Source: Sophora flavescens (Eukaryota; Streptophyta; Magnoliopsida; Fabales; Fabaceae). From it: 64,000 nucleotides of DNA. Each line of letters starts with the position of its first letter. Position 1 is the stretch's first letter. A model generated the notes under the pieces. That model was not told the origin of the DNA, did not search any database, and worked only from the letters and a program-made list of their open reading frames with translations. Where the stretch lies: NCBI GenBank assembly GCA_030762895.1, contig CM061066.1, forward strand, positions 116,840,715 to 116,904,714, written 5' to 3'. The translations under genes were made by a program, and so were the position numbers. Shown here piece by piece: positions 22,549-33,106 of the stretch.

Positions 22549-25545
22549 CTAAGAAGAGGGTGGAGGTGGTGAAGGAGGGTTCTGATTTGGAGGAGGTGGA
22601 GCAGGTTGAACAGAAAGGTTCTGACTTTGCTGAAAACTATGGTGAAGGTTTAGCATCTGGTTGATGAGAACATGGGTTGGAGCCAAGGATTCTTCTACTT
22701 GTTCCTTTACTTGATCCTTTACCTCTATTTTCACTTGTTCCTTCACTATCTTGCCTATAATATCCTCTAAATTTGGTGGCAGAAAAGGTCTTGAGCTTTC
22801 AGTAGTATCATTCAAATTCCCTTGACCTTGTAAAGCGCTTAAAGCTTGAGATTGATGAGGCTGGTCATGTGGATGCACAACTGCCAGAGCCAATGGTTGT
22901 GAGAGTGCTTCCCAGAAGTTTCTTGTCTGCTTGCAGACTCAACAACTTCACCCAAAGGTTCAGTCCAGACAGCTTCTGTGTTCATATTGGGACCTTCAAC
23001 AATTATCTCCTCAATTTTCTGAGAAGAGTCTTCAGATGCTTGTGGAGTTGGTGCAGGGGTAGGGAAATATGGAGCCCAATGTACAAGATCTTCTTCATAA
23101 ACACAGCTGATAAGAGGCACTGCTAATGTATCAGCATGAATGAAATTCTTGAAGTAAGAGAAACCAAACTTCCCTCGGATTGTGGGAGTGGTTCTCCTGT
23201 CTTCATCACTCAATCCAAAAGAATATGCTTCTTTTGTGCAAGCCTTCATATGGCACTCCCAGAAACCAACAGTATCTTGATCATGCAGATTTTCTTCAGG
23301 TTGGGACATACAGTAATCTACCATTTCTTGATCAACTGAAGGATCAAAGTCTAGCTCAAGTATGCAATAGTTGTTAGCTGGTCTTTCGTGTGTGCTTCTT
23401 TGCTTCTTGAGATCCTTGTCCTTATTCATGTCAATCATTGGCAGCCTTGGATAGATCCGGGGAGGTTGAATGCCTATACTTGTGTCTTTCAAAGTATGGT
23501 ATAGCCATATAGGAGGCACAAAGTTGGCAGCTCTGTAGAATCTTGACAATTCAAATTCAGCATTGAGATGTGAATACATTATGTGGTCACACATATCTGC
23601 AGCACTCCCATACTCCCTAGGGTGCCCAAATTTCTTCCATTTTGTGTTTCAGTCCATGATGAACTCTTCTTTGCCATAAGTCCTGGACCTTCTATACTCA
23701 AATTGTTCTGCAACAGCTTTGAGAGGAACTGTAGTCCAATCAGGAATAGTGTGTTGATTTACACCTTTTGTGTGGGGTTTGAAAGGTGGGAACTTGATCA
23801 GGTTTGGATAAATCTTTTTGGGTGGAAATTTCTGTTGTGGAAGGTGGGTGAGGGCAGGTCCAATCTCATTGTATAAGGTAGATGGAAGTGGACCAGTTGG
23901 TTCATATGGTATAGGTTGATGCTAGGGATAGTAAGTGGGTTCTGGTTCATACTCATACTCTAGTAAAGGGTAGAAAGGTCTGGTTGATTCTGGTTCAGGT
24001 TGGTGAGTATGGTAGAGTATTCTCCAATCTCTTTGATCTTGGCCCAGCTCTCAGATTTGCCATCAAAGAGAATAAAGGGGTCAGTGTAAGGGAAAATGGT
24101 CCTTGGGATTTTTGGGAAAGGGGGCACCATGATTGATCCCTACATCATCTGGTTGATTAAACCAGGGATCATTTGCAGGTATGATGGGTTGAAATTGAGG
24201 TCTGGTTGGGGATGTTTAGATTTGTGAGTGAACAAGTGAGTGGCCAGGTGAGGTTGTTTGTCGTGTGGTTTGAGATTCAATCAGGAGTTGTGGTGGAAGT
24301 GTAGGTACATACACATTAGTGTGAGGTGGTGAAAGTGATGGTGGTAACACAGACTGTACAGGTGCACTATCATTCCTATTCTTCTCAAAACTTTAAATAA
24401 GAGCATCTACTACTAATTGAACAAGATCATTAGCAGGGATGCTTACCTTAGTAGCCACAGTAGACTTGGCCTTCCTTGTGGGTTGCCTTCTGGTTTGGTT
24501 TGGGGCAACAACAACAACAACAATTTTCTGTTTCTTCAACACTGTTCCAGTGGGGACATCATCATCTTCATCATCCTCAATGTGGGACAGGACCAAATTC
24601 CTGGTTCTCTTCTGTGTTGGAACAGGTTGATGTGCATCAGCAACCTGCTCCGTAATCACAATGCCAATAGCAGGATTCTTAGCAGTAAGTTTCCTTGCCA
24701 TGGTGGTCTTTCTTCCAACCGTTTTCCTTTTCAGCCCTAGAGTCTTAGCATTGTTGAGTTGTATTTGTTCTTCCTTTATCTTCATCCTCTCTTCTTCCTT
24801 AGCCAATTCCACTTGAGCAACAGTTCTCAACTTCATATTGGTAAGGTTCACCTTGCCAAAAACCATGGCAGACATACCCTTCTCCCTAAGAATCAATGCT
24901 TGTTGAGCCTTGAGGACCTTGGACAACAAATGACAGAAAGGAATGGCAGAAGCTTTCTCCTTGTGGGTGACATACTCTCTGAATCTTCCAAATAGAATAC
25001 ATGGAAGATTGACCTTTGTCTCAGTCATCAGATGGCAGAGATAGAACTTGTGCAAGGCATAGAGGTTGTCCTTTGACCCAGCCTTGTGAAGAACTGTCTT
25101 GTTCAGAATCTGATGGAGGATTCTCACCTCATCTTTCTTCTCCACGGCCTTCCAAGAATGAGTTCTAACTTTGCCAGACCTCATCAGAAGTGAAGCAATA
25201 ACCTCGGATCCTCCTAAGTCATGTTCCCAAGTGTCAGAGATGATCAACCCTTCCTGGGCACAGTTGATAGCTTCAGAGATGGTTTTCTCATATACCACCA
25301 CTCTCTTACCCAAAGACATCAAGCATATACCTCGAAGTCGTCACCTGAGGGTTTCTCCTGAAAGCCCTAATTAGGTCAGGGTAGACATAAACCTTCTCAA
25401 CGAAAACACCATCCCAGCTAGTAGCATTGTTGTATTTGCTTACATCCACATTATACTCCTTCAAAATTCCAAATTCGAAGTGGCATTCCATGCCAATATT
25501 CAGCTTGGTGACATCATAGGTTGAAACAGCAGTTGAGGAAGCCAT
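22549..25545 (-). pseudogene. Env-like third ORF of element A
   Basis: The ATG at 25545 opens MASSTAVSTYDVTKLN. The N-terminal part (to about 25100) is the conserved region found in element C. Next come Lys-rich and Arg-rich segments, including VVVVVAPNQTRRQPTRK near 24490, then Pro/Gln-rich linkers. A charged stretch with repeated VK..VK..V..QV pattern (about 22760-22680) is coiled-coil-like, and the C-terminus is Pro-rich (PPPPNQNPPSPPPPSS, ending at 22549). It is split into at least five reading segments by stops and frameshifts near 25320, 24390, 23600 and 22880. It follows pol by about 335 bp. Family knowledge: this position holds the env-like gene in SIRE1-type elements. I see no clear transmembrane anchor, so its function is uncertain. 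Confidence 0.72.
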
Positions 25546-25879
25546 TGTTGAAGTTTGAAGGTTAGGGTTTGGAAACAGGGGAAACAGAGAGCTCGAAAGT
25601 TCAGAAGAAAAGGATTGTGAAAGGTTTTTCAGAGGGAAAATGTTTTACTTAAAAAGGTTTCGAATGTGAAGAGTTTCCCTTGAAAAATAATTCAAAAATA
25701 AAATAAAAGAAGATGTGTGAAGCGACATGTAATGAATGCCGACACGGCACATGTTTTTCGAAACTGTAAAAAGCAAGTGATGGGATTGATGGAAGTAATT
25801 GCCTCAGCCAATATAATTTAATTAAATATGTCTTGAAGACAAATTAAATGTAAATTTAATTATAGATAGCATAGACGCG

Positions 25880-27472
25880 TCAGATAACAGCATTCAGACA
25901 GACAATGGGTGTGAAGCCTATTGGACACATATTTAACATATATTGGGCACACTTGAGCAATAGACACACATGCAGTAGACGCGATAAACAATAGATGCAC
26001 AATCGATCCACACAAATCATGTTAAGATGCTTCCTAATAAAGATGAATCTGTCCTCGGCAAGAGGTTTAGTAAAGATATCTGCCCATTGATGGTCAGTAT
26101 CTACAAATTGTATATCAATAACACCTTTTTGTACATAATATATAATAAAATGATGTTTAATCTCTATATGCATAGCTCTGGAATGCAATATTGGATTCTT
26201 AGATAGATTTATTGCAGCAGTATTATCACACATAAGTGGAATACTACTTACAAATACATTGTTGTCTTCCAATTGATATTTGATCCATAGAAGTTGTGAG
26301 CAGCAACTAGCAGCTGAAATATACTCAGCTTCAACAGTTGATAAGGCAATGATACTTTGTCTTTTGCTTGACCATGAAACAAGATTAGCTCCAATGAAGT
26401 GGCATCCTCCACTAGTATTTTTTCTTTCAAGTCTATCTCTAGTATAGTCAGCATCACAAAAACCAACTAATCTGTAATCACCATTTTTCTTAAAGCACAA
26501 ACCCAGATTAATAGTACCTTTCAAATATCTAAATATTCTTTTAACTGCTGATAAGTGATATTCTCTAGGATCAGATTGAAAGCGAGCACTTAAACATACA
26601 CTGAACATAATATCAGGTCTAAACGCAGTAAGATATAAAAGAGATCCTATCATACCTCTATATACCTTTTGGTCTATATTTTTCTCTTTATCATATTTGT
26701 TCAGTATAGACGTAGGGTGCATAGGTGTATTCATTGGTTTGCAATCATCCATTTTGAACTTCTTTAACAGTTCCTTTGTATACTTAGTCTGATGGATGTA
26801 CACCTCGTCCACAGTTTGTTTGACTTGAAGTCCAAAGTTTGTTCAGTATGGACGTAGGGTGCATGAGTGTATTCATTAGTTTGCAATCATCCATTTTGAA
26901 CTTCTTTAACAACTTCTTTGTATACTTAGTCTGATGGATGTACACCTCGTCCACAGTTTGTTTGACTTGTATAGAGATTCATTAGTAGCACCAAAGATTA
27001 TGTCATCAACATATATTTGAACAATAATAAAACTAGACTTATTGGATTTTCTAAACAAGGTTGTATCAACCTTTCCTCTACTGAATCCATTATCCATTAA
27101 GAATGAACTTAACCTTTCATACCAAGCTATAGGAGCTTGTTTAAGGCCATCTAAAGCTTTCTTTAGCTTATATACATGTTCAGGTTGGGTTTCACTTTCA
27201 AAACCCGGAGGTTGCATAACATACACTTCCTCATTAATAAAACCATTTAGAAAAGCACTTTTTACATCCATTTGATATAGCATGATATTATGATGTGCAA
27301 CAAATAACAATAAGATACGAATAGCTTCTAGTCTAGCAACTGGTGCAAAAGTTTCAGTATAGTCTATACCTTCCTCCTGTGAGTAACCTTGTGCAACAAG
27401 TCTTTCTTTATTTCTTATCACCTTACCATTTTCATCAAGCTTGTTTTTATAAACCCATTTGGTTCCAATAAC
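25880..27472 (-). pseudogene. RT and RNase H of element A
   Basis: RT (RVT_2 type) reads from the hAT junction at 27472 leftward and includes [12 protein letters not shown] and an intact YVDDIIFG (about 27000). Just after it the frame is lost: the sequence jumps from about 26970 to a repeat of downstream sequence, and the expected segment between YVDD and the next motif is deleted. RNase H follows (26812-25880) with CDADY, a TVEAE motif at about 26330 and CDNTAAINLSKN. The host element is interrupted at 27473 inside the linker just upstream of RT. Confidence 0.88.
26694..26968. repeat. Imperfect tandem duplication of about 135 bp in the pol of element A
   Basis: The segment starting TTTGTTCAGTAT(A/G)GACG near 26694 recurs near 26830 through GTTTGTTTGACTTG at about 26968. 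The second copy is joined directly to the RT sequence, replacing normal sequence. Confidence 0.85.
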
Positions 27473-28811
27473 CAAGGTTTTTAAAACCGGACCGATCATT
27501 GAACCAGTGAAGGTACCAGTTCAAGGTTCAATGGTTCAACCGTGGTCGAACCGTGGTTGAACCGGTATGAATTAAATAATATTTTTTAAATTTTTAATAT
27601 AATATATATAGCAATATTAAACAAAAAATAACATTCTATACAAAACCCCATCACTTAAAAAGCTAAATTTCACTTAAAAATGTCATAACTCAACATAAAA
27701 CATGTAAAGCCCCATTTCTTTTTTGAGTAATGATGTTATGACACCAGTTTTTGACACCAAATTGACACATTGGTTAATCACGTGCAAATTTTTGGTTAAT
27801 TCAGTTCATTATGTGGTTAATCGGTCATCTGAAGCTTATTTTCAATAACCATGTAAATATTTGGTTAATCACATGCAAATATCGGGTTAATTCAATTCTT
27901 TATATGATTAATGGGTCATCAATAATTAACCAAATATTTGCACGTGATTAACCACATAATGAACTGAATTAACCAAATATTTGTACCGATTAACCAAGCT
28001 ATCAAAAGTTGGTGTCAACTTTTGGTGTCATAATATCATTACTCTTCTTTTTTTGGCCTTTTTCTCACCCTATTTTCTTATCTAGTTGTGGATCCACACT
28101 TATATTCTCTCAGTCTCAAGAAAAAAAGCCAAGACTTTCCCCACACCTAGTGTTTTGTTTCAAGATTATACAACTTCTTGTCAAGAGACAAAAATGCCCA
28201 CAAACAAGAGAAGTCGTTGACTGTTTAAGTAATTTGTGCAAGTGATTTGTTGGGTTTGAATAAATTGCTTTATTGTTCCCATCTTAACTTGGTCGATAGA
28301 TTTGATTTGAGGATGATGATCACTATGTTTTGCATGCCAAATGTGTGTTTAGCCCATGGTACTCCATCGGAGTGAATGACCATTTATTAACTCTTTGAAG
28401 ATGAAGATGTCGGTCCTATTGGGAACTCAGAAGCAGTATAGCGTCTGGGTGGAGCAGAGAGGCTGTGATGCTATATAAAAAGTCCCACATTGCTAACAAT
28501 AAGTGAAGCAATATGAATGGAGAATTATAAATATCAAGTGTGTGATTGTAAACTGTTCACCTGTTGGACTGGGTCTATTTTTAGAAGTGGTTCAAATTGG
28601 TGGAAAATTTTATTTTAACAAAAAGCAAGTTTTTTATTCAAAACCATATGAACCGGATTATTGCCGGTTTTCACCGGTTTACCCGGTTTAAGACCGGTTT
28701 ATAAACGGTTCTTTAAATGAGCGGTTCAGGGAATTATTTGGACTGGACATTAGGCCGGTTCCCGGTTGGACTGGTTGAACCGGCCGGCCCGGTCCGGTGT
28801 TAACTACCTTG
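27473..28811. mobile_element. Non-autonomous hAT-like transposon
   Basis: The left end CAAGGTTTTTAAAACCGG and the right end, reverse-complemented, CAAGGTAGTTAACACCGG form imperfect terminal inverted repeats. A perfect 8-bp duplication, CCAATAAC, flanks it (27465-27472 and 28812-28819), the hAT signature length. Many CCGGTT subterminal motifs occur at both ends. It is 1339 bp with no transposase. The RT reading of element A continues across once it is removed. Confidence 0.9.
27725..28044. mobile_element. MITE nested in the hAT-like element
   Basis: GAGTAATGATGTTATGACAC at the left and its near-perfect reverse complement at the right (ending CATTACTC) bound 320 bp of largely palindromic sequence. 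Internal arms repeat GGTTAAT and CACGTG motifs. The flanks share TTCTTTTTT (27716-27724 and 28045-28053), compatible with a 9-bp duplication of a Mutator-like MITE, although the run of T weakens this. Confidence 0.75.
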
Positions 28812-29291
28812 CCAATAACTGATTTTTATTTTGGTAAAGTCACAAGAGTCCATACTTCACTTTTTTCAAACTGGTTCAGTTTTTCCTACATTGCTAGAAT
28901 CCAGCCCTCGTCCAGTAGAGTCTCGTTTACTGTCTTAGGTTTCAACTCAGAGACTAAAGCAGAATCTTCTTGCTCTCTGAAAGTTGATCTGGTTCTTAGA
29001 CTATCATTAGGATTCCCAATGATTTGATCTTGTGGATGATAATTCTTGAAGTACCAAGATCTCTGAACATTTTCCTCTTGAGAAGTTGAAGTTTCTGATT
29101 CAAGTTGTTGAGGATCATCAACTTGATCATCAGGTTTGACATTTGCTGGATTTCCTGAGATATTAAGATCAAGATCTGCAGAAGCTTCATCAAGCTCTGA
29201 TAATTTCTTATCAGGCTGCTTGTCATCAAACTTAACACGTATACATTCTTCTACTACTAGATTTATAGAGTTGTATACTCTAAACCCTTTG
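28812..29291 (-). pseudogene. Pol linker between integrase and RT, element A
   Basis: This continues the pol reading of element A between the hAT element and the solo LTR. The minus strand encodes the low-complexity, Gln/Ser/Asp-rich linker between integrase and RT, matching 17230-17680 of element C. Stops and frame changes are present. Confidence 0.75.
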
Positions 29292-29788
29292 TGTAAGACT
29301 CAATGACTTAGAGATTTTGATATATGACAAATACAATTTAATGTGTGTGCAAGTGTTTTAGTGTCAAATTGCAAAGACAGGTATCAAGCAGTGATCAACA
29401 AGTTCATTAAGCAAATTCAAGGAAAATATTCAAGGAAGAACTTGAAGGAATCAAGGAGCTGCATGTAGAAATCAAAAGAGCAAAGTCAAAGATCAACGGA
29501 TCATCAAGACCAAGCTTAAAGGAGAATTCTAGATTTAAGTCTTAGATGATTTGTAAGAGAAAGAAATCTCTTAGTCACAAAATAGCTCAACTAAAAAGAT
29601 GCATGAAGAAAATCAATTTTCATAACCTGCATTAAAATGAATAAGTTTTTGCTAATGAAAATGGTTTTTGGAAATAAGAAAATTATTTGTCAGGTACAGC
29701 CATGTAATCAATGGATGTATAGAGGTTCAGGAATGGATCCCCTATGTTTTTAGTTTGATAAACTCAGAATACACAAGATTCTAATTCT

Positions 29789-30030
29789 GCTCATCCACTG
29801 AAGTGGTAGAAGCGCTAGTCCACTGAAGTGACAGAAGCGCTCGTCCACTAAAGTGACAGAAGTGCTCATCCACTAAAGTGACAGAAGCGCTCGTCCACAC
29901 AAGTGATAGAAGCGCTCGTCCACTAAAGTGACAGAAGTTCTCGTCCACACAAGTGATAGAAGCGCTTGTCCACTAAAGTGACAGAAGTGCTCGTCCACAC
30001 AAGTGACAGAAGCGCTCGTCCATACAAGTC
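29789..30030. repeat. 25-bp tandem repeat, about nine and a half copies
   Basis: The unit resembles GCTCGTCCACTAAAGTGACA followed by GAAGC, with an exact 25-bp period from 29789. Copies differ at a few sites. Its reverse complement appears as the array at 44891-45040. Confidence 0.93.
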
Positions 30031-30063
30031 TTTGGACTTGCTAAGTCCTTAATGAGAAGCTCT

Positions 30064-30230
30064 GTCCAATGACGTGGCATATGGAGCTCGTCTACTAGGT
30101 TACGTTCAACCAGTTAAAGGAGTATCCGTCCAATGACGTGGCATATGGAGCTCGTCTACTTGGTTACGTTCAACCGGTTAAAGGAGTATCCGTCCAATGA
30201 CGTGGCATATGGAGCTCGTCTACTATCAAC
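30064..30230. repeat. 64-bp repeat, three copies
   Basis: GTCCAATGACGTGGCATATG starts at 30064, 30128 and 30193. Each copy contains TGACGT, a bZIP-type core that may act in LTR promoter control; this role is inferred. Confidence 0.88.
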
Positions 30231-30416
30231 TACGAGCCCTGATGATTGAAGACGACGCCGATGTAGAATCTTATTTCAAAACTATTAGAACTATCAGTAT
30301 GAAATTGGTTAATACAATCATATACTCAACCCTTGTTCAAGAACCAGAATCAAGAAAACAGATTCTGTTATCAGACCCAAATCTGTTTTAATTGATCCCA
30401 AGGACTACAACTTGTT

Positions 30417-30428
30417 TTCTATATATAG
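30417..30428 (+). promoter_or_regulatory. TATA box candidate of the solo LTR
   Basis: CTATATATAGAGGG lies about 190 bp after the 64-bp repeats, in the plus orientation of the LTR. Confidence 0.5.
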
Positions 30429-31421
30429 AGGGATCAAATGAACACTTTTACAAAATATTTAACACAATCAGAAAGTTTACGAAATCAATTTGAGAGATCA
30501 ATTGTGAAAATCATTCATCATACTTCTTGAGCTTATTGTGAAAAGAGTGTTTCAATTCTCATAAGTGCTTCAATTTGTTTATCTGACTATTGAGAGTTAG
30601 GAACCAAATTTTCGTTCTATTTGATTGTAAAGAGAGATGGAGTCTCTCTGAGTGATTAGGGTGAGGTATCCCTAAGGAAGAACATTGAGGCTCTTCACAA
30701 GAGTGTGATATCTCGAGGTGAAGGAGTGCTCTGTGGTGTAAAGGTTTTTCAAGCTACCTGGCTAAAGCTTGTTGTGTTAGTGTGTGAAAACCCACAGGTG
30801 GAGTGGGGACTGGATGTAGGTCACAGTGGTGGTGACTGAACCAGGATAAATCTGGTTGTGTGGTATCTCTAAACTCAAACTCTTTAAATTTCTGTCTTGC
30901 GCATATAACTGTGATCTTGATGTTCTAAGTATTCAATTGATATCAGTTCTTGATCTGTATAATCAGCATTGAACCTTGAGTAAACTGTAATAATAACCGT
31001 GTATTCAATTATATTCTCAAGGATCAATATTTGAATTGAATCTTGCATCATATGTGATCAAATTCGAATAGCTTAATTTCTATTTCTTAATCACTGAAAC
31101 TGAAACCTGCAAGTTTGTTCTTGATTGTTAATGCTTGTATCTGAAACTTGCATAACTTATTCTTAATCTTTAAAGGCTTTATCAGTTTCTGTATTTTGTT
31201 ATTATTGAGTTTTGAACCCGAACCTATTCTGTGATCTATTAATTCTGAATCAATCTTTCTTATCCTCATCACCTTTTATTCAAGATTTCATAAAAAGCCC
31301 TTCACTGTTTTTGTAAAAGATCCTGAGGCAACTCTGATTTGAAAAGTAAAGTTTTTGAAAAGGAAGAATTTTTGAAAACTCAATTCACCCCCCATCTTGA
31401 GTCTTTGAAGCCAAAACAACA

Positions 31422-31779
31422 ATTTGGACGACTCAGAATATCCTAATAGAATTCCATTATCTACTTTAGCATCAAACTTACCAAGTTGATCTTTAGTATT
31501 TAATATAAAGCATTTACAACCAAAAGGATGAAAGTAATATATGTTGGGTTTTCGTCATTTTCACAATTCATAAGGAGTCTTATTCAAGATTGGTCTTATG
31601 TATATTCTGTTCTGAATGTAGCAAACAGTATTAACAGCTTCAGCCCAGAAGTGTCTAGGGACAGAGTTGTCATTGAGCATAGTTCTAGCCATTTCATGAA
31701 GAGATCTTTTCTTTCTATCTACCACACCATTTTGCTGTGGTGTTCTAGGTATTGAGAAGTTGTGAAGTATACCACTTTC
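31422..31779 (-). pseudogene. Integrase C-terminal half of element A
   Basis: The minus strand encodes GILHNFSIPRTPQQNGVV, with the third catalytic acid region changed (VVDRKKRS where C reads VVERKN), then the integrase C-terminal part up to the solo LTR. Its N-terminal half lies at 60373 onward, beyond Sirevirus B. Confidence 0.88.
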
Positions 31780-33034
31780 TATTAAGACTACATCTTTAGA
31801 TATCTCTGATTTTGATGAATCCAAACAAAAAATGATTTTAAATGAACCTTGTGAAATCTACTAATATGTTTATTAAGTGTGCATATCAGTATACAAGAGT
31901 CTCATGACAAAGAAACAAAGTCTTAATGATCCGTCTGTGGTATGATGTGTCTGAACAAAGACTCAGTCTCTACAAATTCTGATCAAGCGATTGAAAGTCC
32001 CTCACTTCAACAACATTCAAACACGAAGAATATTCTCTAATTATTTTGAATAAATAAATCCGATATCAGAAAGCTCAAAGCACCATTCCGCGCATGAAGA
32101 ATCTTTTTGTTGCAAAAAGCAAAATGAACTTACTTGAACGCATACCCACTTAGAACAAATAAGGAAAGTCACGCTGCCCAAGTCTGAAAAGCAACAAATA
32201 ATGCCTTGAATCAAAATGCGCTCTGATAAAGCTATGCCAACTTATACTTTCAATTTGTCTTGAAGCTCACCAATGATCATAAAAATTAAATGCAAGACCA
32301 GAACGACTCTATATATTGGCATTTATTGATGAAGAACAAAAGAATACTCAGCTGAAGAACTCTCCTCAACGGACTTATCTCTCTTGAATATAAATAGAAG
32401 ACTTTGAAGACAATTGAAGATACACACCTGAATATATTAACTCACGCATTCAATACTCTTAAGCATTCAAAACTCTCTTAAGTTCTTCATAGAAAACTTC
32501 TCTGCTCAAATCATTTGTATTTATTGAGAAGTCTTTATTGCGATCTCACCTACCTTAAATACTTATTCACTTTGTCAGTGTTACTTGGTAGATCTGCAAG
32601 GTTGTAATCCGTGAAGTTGCTGCTTCATTCAAACTCTTACTGTTTGTAGAGCTTGAAGAGGCTTACTAAAAGAATACTTGTTTGAGTTTGGAGAGGCTAG
32701 GTGTGCCAACAATACTTGTTAGTTGAGCCTGTGGAGGCTAGGTGTGCAAATAATACCTTCTGTAACCTGATCAATTATAGTGCAAATACTTGGTGAAGCC
32801 AAGGACTGGACGTAGCCCAAGGTTTGGGGTGAACCAGTATAAATCTCTGTGTCTCCTTTTCTTAGCTTAATCTTTTCAGTTTGTTTTTCTTTAACTATGC
32901 TAACTGGGTTGGAAAGTGAATCTTCTTTTTATCAGACCCATCTTTGTGTCTTATAGATTAATCTGTAATGTTTTGCAAAAAGTATTAAAACACAATTCAA
33001 CCCCCTTTCTAGTGTTTTATATCTGTTCATTTCA
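31780..33034 (+). repeat. 5' LTR of element B
   Basis: It starts TATTAAGACTACATC, where the 3' LTR starts TGTTAAGACTACATC, so the terminal G has mutated to A. It ends ATATCTGTTCATTTCA. Confidence 0.93.
32389..32396 (+). promoter_or_regulatory. TATA box of the 5' LTR of B
   Basis: TATAAATA lies in the middle of the LTR and is conserved in the 3' LTR (59736-59743). Confidence 0.6.
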
Positions 33035-33035
33035 G

Positions 33036-33050
33036 TTGGTAACAGAGCTT
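33036..33050 (+). promoter_or_regulatory. Primer binding site of element B
   Basis: TTGGTAACAGAGCTT begins one base after the LTR. It resembles the complement of the initiator-Met tRNA 3' end (TGGTATCAGAGC) with one mismatch. Confidence 0.7.
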
Positions 33051-33106
33051 AACCTCTAGGTTGAGCACTTAACAGTGTTGAGGAAAGATCCTTATGAACA
33101 GACATC

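Larger units (their letters stand above)
29292..31421 (+). mobile_element. Solo copia LTR with tandem arrays
   Basis: It starts TGTAAGACTCAATG and ends AAGCCAAAACAACA. The flanks are CTTTG (29287-29291) and ATTTG (31422-31426), a 5-bp duplication with one mismatch. The 3' part resembles other copia LTRs here (CAATTCACCCCCC near the end, AACCAGGATAAATCTG upstream), which sets the orientation as plus. No internal region is present. Length is 2130 bp. It interrupts the pol of element A, which reads on at both sides. Confidence 0.85.

Noticed and set aside
28009..28245. Hydrophobic ORF in the hAT-like element
   Set aside because: It spans the MITE border and unrelated filler, has no family resemblance, and is short.
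29789..30030. CRISPR-like regular repeats
   Set aside because: The 25-bp units are contiguous, with no unique spacers, and lie in a plant LTR.
33036..33050. tRNA gene remnant
   Set aside because: Only a 12 to 15-base match to the initiator-Met tRNA 3' end, directly after an LTR; it is a primer binding site.
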